Source: DASTPP01 sp035762175
GTDB lineage: Bacteria > Myxococcota_A > Polyangia > Polyangiales > Polyangiaceae
DNA: 64,000 bases
NCBI GenBank assembly: GCA_035762175.1
Contig: DASTPP010000111.1
Coordinates: forward strand, 62,001-126,000
Reading direction: 5' to 3'
Shown: piece after piece, positions 60,730 to 64,000 of the stretch
How positions within the stretch are numbered: position 1 is the stretch's first letter
Layout: each line of letters starts with the position of its first letter
Program-made: the position numbers and the translations under genes
The notes under the pieces: generated by a model
What the model was told of the DNA's origin: nothing
Database searches by the model: none
Seen by the model: the letters and a program-made list of their open reading frames with translations, nothing else

Positions 60730-61611
60730 CTAGAGCCTCAGCGCTGCGGCCAACGTCTCGTGCGCCTCCTTGGCCGTCCGAAATGCTTCGTCGGTGCCGC
60801 CCCGGTCGGGGTGAGACGCAAGCGCCGCGCGCCGCCAAGCGGCCTTGAGTTCGGCCGCCGAGCAAGGCCAGGGCAGGCCGAGCACCCTGGCGGCCACGGG
60901 CGCTTCGCCCTGCGCCTGAAAGGCCTCGAGCCTCTCTTTCCAAGACCCTCGCTGCGCACGCCAGTTCACGCCGTGGTGCAGCCGCCCAAAGGCCTCTGCG
61001 AAGAGCGCCGCGTCGGCGTCTCGCTCGCGCGCCGCGCGCTTGCGGTCGTAGCCTGGCGGCGGCTCGGTGCGGAGCCACCACTCGTGCGGCATCTCGCCCC
61101 GGCGCTTGGTCTTCAGGTAGGCCGCGAGGCGGGCGCGGGCGGCCTCGAGCCGATCGGCGTGGGCGGCGCCCGCGGCGGGCGCGGGCAGGGGTTCGTCGCG
61201 CTCGAACAAGTCGTAAAGCCGCGACTCGTCGGCCGTCGGCTGCCGCACGACTCTCGCGAGCTCGGCCCAGAGCCAGCTATGCCGATCGCGCCACAGCTCG
61301 AGCTCGAGCGGATCGTAGACTTCGCGCGCCAGGCCGATGCGCAAGGTCGCTTCGTTCGCCCGCCGGCGCACCGAAGCCCAGAAGCGGCCGAGCGCGACGG
61401 GGTTCTCGGCCTCGAGACAGCACCGACGGACCGCGTCGCCGGGCCGCGCGATGACCCGGTTGCGCGGCTTGCCGTCGATGCGGAAAGCCACCCGAACGAT
61501 GGGCTTGATCGTCTCACGACTGAGGCCTTCGGGCGGGTGCGGGCAATCGCTCCGGTCGTCGATGCCGCGGGCGCTCAGGGGCTTCCGCTGCCACGCCACG
61601 AACAAGGTCAA
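60730..61611 (-). CDS. J-domain protein
   Basis: TTG 61611 overlaps the previous stop (TTGA) and gives 293 residues. The C-terminal ~60 residues form a J domain (RVLGLPWPCSAAELKAAWRR, ALASHPDRGGTDEAFRTAKE) with the essential HPD, so it should stimulate an Hsp70. The N-terminal 220 residues are an unknown helical, Arg-rich region, unlike DnaJ. J domains at the C-terminus are seen in specialised co-chaperones. Confidence 0.8.
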   Translation of the reverse strand: MTLFVAWQRKPLSARGIDDRSDCPHPPEGLSRETIKPIVRVAFRIDGKPRNRVIARPGDAVRRCCLEAENPVALGRFWASVRRRANEATLRIGLAREVYDPLELELWRDRHSWLWAELARVVRQPTADESRLYDLFERDEPLPAPAAGAAHADRLEAARARLAAYLKTKRRGEMPHEWWLRTEPPPGYDRKRAARERDADAALFAEAFGRLHHGVNWRAQRGSWKERLEAFQAQGEAPVAARVLGLPWPCSAAELKAAWRRAALASHPDRGGTDEAFRTAKEAHETLAAALRL

Positions 61612-62015
61612 GCCTGCCCCGCGATCGTCATCGTCACCCGCCGGAACGAGGCGAAGGCCTCGCCCGCGTGCGCCAAGACGACCGGGCCGCCGAGGCCTGC
61701 GATGCGCCTGACCTCGCGCTCTGCGGCGTCTTGGTCGGCGTCGGCCATGTCGGCGAAGTCGCGCGCTAGCTTGGCGGCGACGTCGACCGTGGTGGGCGCA
61801 ACGATGTAGCGGCCGGCGACGCGGGGGAACGCGGCAAAGAGCGCCGCGCCGCCGTCGGCCGTCATGAAGGGCGACTCGGCGTCAAAGACGAGCAACGCCA
61901 GATCCGAGAGCGGGGCGCCGCGCGCCAACTCGGCATCGATGAGTGCCGAGAGTTCCGGGCCGGCCTTCTCCAGCGCTTCGTCAAGGGCGCGCTGAGCCTC
62001 TCCGCGGGTTTGCAT
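61608..62015 (-). CDS. Small partner of the J-domain protein
   Basis: ATG 62015 gives 135 residues. A helical N-terminus (EAQRALDEALEKAGPELSAL) is followed by an alpha/beta domain (LSDLALLVFDAESPFMTADG, VAGRYIVAPTTVDVAAKLAR) and a strand-rich C-terminus. No family was recognised. Coupling by 4 bases with the J-domain gene suggests a common job. ATG 62060 is an alternative start. Confidence 0.6.
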   Translation of the reverse strand: MQTRGEAQRALDEALEKAGPELSALIDAELARGAPLSDLALLVFDAESPFMTADGGAALFAAFPRVAGRYIVAPTTVDVAAKLARDFADMADADQDAAEREVRRIAGLGGPVVLAHAGEAFASFRRVTMTIAGQA

Positions 62016-62164
62016 GGCCTGAAAGGTAGCGCTTCGGGGCCTGCCAGCCAGTGCCGACATTGGGGTTACTACAGCATATTTTACATGACCTATCGGGGGT
62101 TGGATGAGGCGGACAAGATATGTCAGTATGGACGCACAACAACGCCGATGGAAAGGGCCCGCCG

Positions 62165-62362
62165 ATGAGTGGCAAGCGAGAGCCGTCGAGGGCCGCCGAC
62201 CTGTTGGGAGACGCCCTCTGTTTCGCCGCCGGCCTGTTGCTGGCCCGGGGCTTCGGGCGGCGCGGGGCCTGCCTGCGGGTCACCCCCGACGCGACCGGCG
62301 CGCGGCTCGAGGTCTGCGCCGCGGGCGAGGGCGATGACGAACCGGGGGCGCTCGACCGATGA
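62165..62362 (+). CDS. Small phage-like protein
   Basis: The 65-residue product (AADLLGDALCFAAGLLLARG, CLRVTPDATGARLEVCAAGE) starts at ATG 62165. Its stop overlaps the next start as ATGA, and this coupling is the main support. A hydrophobic patch may be a membrane helix. No family was recognised. Confidence 0.5.
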   Translation: MSGKREPSRAADLLGDALCFAAGLLLARGFGRRGACLRVTPDATGARLEVCAAGEGDDEPGALDR

Positions 62363-63075
62363 CGAAGCGCGCCGGCCCCGACGACCTCGCAGCGCTGCTC
62401 GAAAGCCTGCGCCTTGCGCCCGCGCTCGAGGGCGAAGCGCGCGTCACTCCGGCGCGCGCCCTGAAGCGCCCCGCCCGAGCGAGCGGCGTAACGCCGCTCC
62501 GTGCCCCGAAGCGTCCGCGGGGCCGGCCCTCGACGCTGACCCCGGCGGTGACCCGGGCGCTCTGCGAGGGGTTGCGAACCGGCCTCCCGATCGGGCTCGC
62601 CTGCCGGCGCGCGGGCATCCCCCGGCGCACTTACCACGCTTGGGTCGCGCGGGGCGAAGACGACCTCGACGACGGGCGCGACACGTTGCATGCGGACTTC
62701 GCCGCGAGCGTCGGCCGGGCCCGCGCCGAGCTCGCCTACGAGCTGCACGAGGCCTTGCTGCGCGCGGCGCGCCTTCCGCCGGGCGCCTTCGACTGGCGCG
62801 CGGCCGCCCGCTGGCTTGAGCGGCTCTTCCCCGAGCACTACGCCCTCGGCCCGACGCGGCTGCGGGCTCAGCGCCTCGCCGCCGGGTGGGACGCGAGGCG
62901 CGCCGCCCGGCGAGGGCGCCCGCTCACGGCCGACTACTTCGGCTTGTTCTACGACGTGCTCGGCCCCGCCGACCTCGAGCGCTTCGCCCGCCTCTCGGCC
63001 ACCCCGCCGGCCCGGCGTGCTACGGACCGCGACAGACCGCGACAGGAAGGGGCCCCCGCCCCGGCCCGGGCATGA
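62359..63075 (+). CDS. Terminase-small-subunit-like helix-turn-helix protein
   Basis: The 238-residue protein has a basic Pro/Arg-rich start, a helix-turn-helix (LTPAVTRALCEGLRTGLPIG, LACRRAGIPRRTYHAWVARG) and a region that resembles terminase small subunits (FAASVGRARAELAYELHEAL, WRAAARWLERLFPEHYALGP). The WRAAxWLERxFPExY pattern is frequent in those proteins. It would bind DNA, perhaps a packaging or replication site. No large terminase is in the window. Confidence 0.6.
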   Translation: MTKRAGPDDLAALLESLRLAPALEGEARVTPARALKRPARASGVTPLRAPKRPRGRPSTLTPAVTRALCEGLRTGLPIGLACRRAGIPRRTYHAWVARGEDDLDDGRDTLHADFAASVGRARAELAYELHEALLRAARLPPGAFDWRAAARWLERLFPEHYALGPTRLRAQRLAAGWDARRAARRGRPLTADYFGLFYDVLGPADLERFARLSATPPARRATDRDRPRQEGAPAPARA

Positions 63076-63542
63076 GCGCCGCCCGCATCCCCCCGGACCT
63101 CGAACCGCTCGTGTTCGCCCTCGACGGGCGCGGCCTCACCAGCCGCCAGATCGCCGCCGAGCTGCGGGCCGAGCACGGCCTTTCGGTCCACCACTCGAGC
63201 GTCGCCCGCCTCGTCCGAAAGCAGCGCGCCGCCCGGGCCGAGGCCGTCAAGGGCGTGGTGCGCGACACGGTCGGGCGCGCCGTCGAGGCGGACTTGGCCC
63301 TACTCGCCCGCGAAACGGGGCGGCTCGAGGCGGCCCTGCCGGGGCTCCTGAAAGAGAACCTCGACGGCTACCTCCGCTCGCTGCACACCCTCTGCCGCGT
63401 CATCGCAACCCGCTTCGACATCTCGCGCGAGGTGAACCCGAAGAAGGGCAAGCGCACGCTCGAAGATCTGCTCGAGGCCGGCGAGGCCGAGGGCGACGAC
63501 GAGGACGGCACCCCGGGCGGGATACCCGAGGGGCGGGCGTAG
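63072..63542 (+). CDS. Helix-turn-helix small protein
   Basis: ATG 63072 overlaps the previous stop. The 156-residue product begins with a helix-turn-helix of the recombinase kind (LDGRGLTSRQIAAELRAEHG, LSVHHSSVARLVRKQRAARA), followed by helices and an acidic tail (LEDLLEAGEAEGDDEDGT). Coupled to the terminase-like gene, it is likely part of the same function. Confidence 0.6.
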   Translation: MSAARIPPDLEPLVFALDGRGLTSRQIAAELRAEHGLSVHHSSVARLVRKQRAARAEAVKGVVRDTVGRAVEADLALLARETGRLEAALPGLLKENLDGYLRSLHTLCRVIATRFDISREVNPKKGKRTLEDLLEAGEAEGDDEDGTPGGIPEGRA

Positions 63543-64000
63543 GCGTCGGGCATTTTTTGCACACTACGCGATCGGGCGCGCGCACGCGCGAGGCGCCCGC
63601 CACCGGGGCGGGTTCTATGGCCGGCTCGCGCCCGTGAGTCGCCTGCCGGCCCGCTCGAAGACCGAGCGTGATTTTTTTGGCAGGCCCGCGCGCGAGCGGG
63701 GGCCGAGGGTCCCGATTTTCTGAACGGGTCCGGGCGCGGGGGCGAGGCCTCGGCCGGCCCGACCCTCCGGGGCAATTCAGGGCCTTTCTGCCAACCGCCC
63801 TCGCGCGAGGCCCGCCCCCGGGCCGCAGCCGAAACGCCCAGCGGGGGAGTTTTGCAACACGGCAAAAAAGGGCGCGCACGACCGGCCAGCGCGGCACCTG
63901 CCGGCCCCCTGCCAGCGGGGGGTGCCTCGGGGGGGCGGCACCCTACCACCCTCGGCCGACGGGCCGGCCGCGCCGAGGCTGGCACCCTGGCCAGGCCTTC
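63543..64000. other. Right-edge region, no gene seen
   Basis: About 460 GC-rich bases without a convincing gene. There are short runs of T (63551-63556, 63671-63677) near the gene ends, but no hairpin is matched to them. Confidence 0.4.

Overview
This is a very GC-rich (third codon positions almost all G or C) chromosomal window whose gene content points to a myxobacterium (Myxococcota, Polyangiales-like). The evidence is FHA- and PEGA-domain signalling proteins, Ser/Thr kinases with the HRDVSP catalytic loop, Gly-rich Cys-knot lipoproteins, an MglA-like GTPase and a divergent L3. Assignment to genus is not possible from sequence alone. Genes are often coupled by 4-base overlaps (ATGA, GTGA, TTGA, CTGA), which helped fix several starts.

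Core chromosome, about 1-46.7 kb. (1) 1-8.3 kb, minus strand: two tandem paralogous three-gene cassettes, each FHA protein, then PEGA protein, then lipoprotein; the last gene of the first cassette runs off the left edge. (2) 8.3-18.9 kb: a small lipoprotein, a repeat-rich intergenic stretch (37-bp minisatellite, an array of GGTTACT palindromes alternating with TGGCACA, and a four-hairpin element with an inverted second copy at 14.5 kb), a zinc-ribbon membrane protein, a methyltransferase, a Ser/Thr kinase, a lipoprotein, an M17 aminopeptidase and a beta-lactamase-fold hydrolase ending in a perfect 35-bp inverted repeat. (3) 18.9-24.8 kb: a GH13 lipoprotein with its partner, an isocitrate/isopropylmalate-type dehydrogenase, an alpha/beta hydrolase and lspA. 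(4) 24.8-30.3 kb: two long gene-poor stretches full of degenerate minisatellites, separated by one FeeM-like N-acyl amino acid synthase. (5) 30.3-35.9 kb: a four-gene signalling operon (lipoprotein, Ser/Thr kinase, TPR/PEGA protein, carboxypeptidase-regulatory/PDZ protein); the kinase frame has no stop where one is expected. (6) 36.1-38.7 kb: a zinc/manganese ABC importer. (7) 39-46.1 kb: a PHA-system protein, a histidine-kinase-like protein, an MglA-like GTPase, a phosphoesterase, an isolated rplC, an OmpA-type pair and ddl.

Accessory region, 46.7 kb to the right edge. A tyrosine integrase lies tail-to-tail against the 3' end of the tmRNA gene (ssrA), the classic attachment site, so everything rightwards reads as an integrated island whose far end lies outside the window. 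It carries a ribbon-helix-helix regulator with a GCATGC operator, a Doc toxin module, a ParE-type toxin module, a complete Type I restriction-modification system (hsdR-hsdM-hsdS), a J-domain protein with a small partner, many short unrecognised proteins, and at the right end a terminase-small-subunit-like protein between two small proteins. This looks like a phage-satellite or integrative element carrying defence genes.

The most unusual items are the palindrome array at 10.2 kb, the covarying four-hairpin element, the duplicated FHA/PEGA/lipoprotein cassette, the kinase frame with an A5 slip site, and a tmRNA whose tag seems to have lost its normal stop codon.
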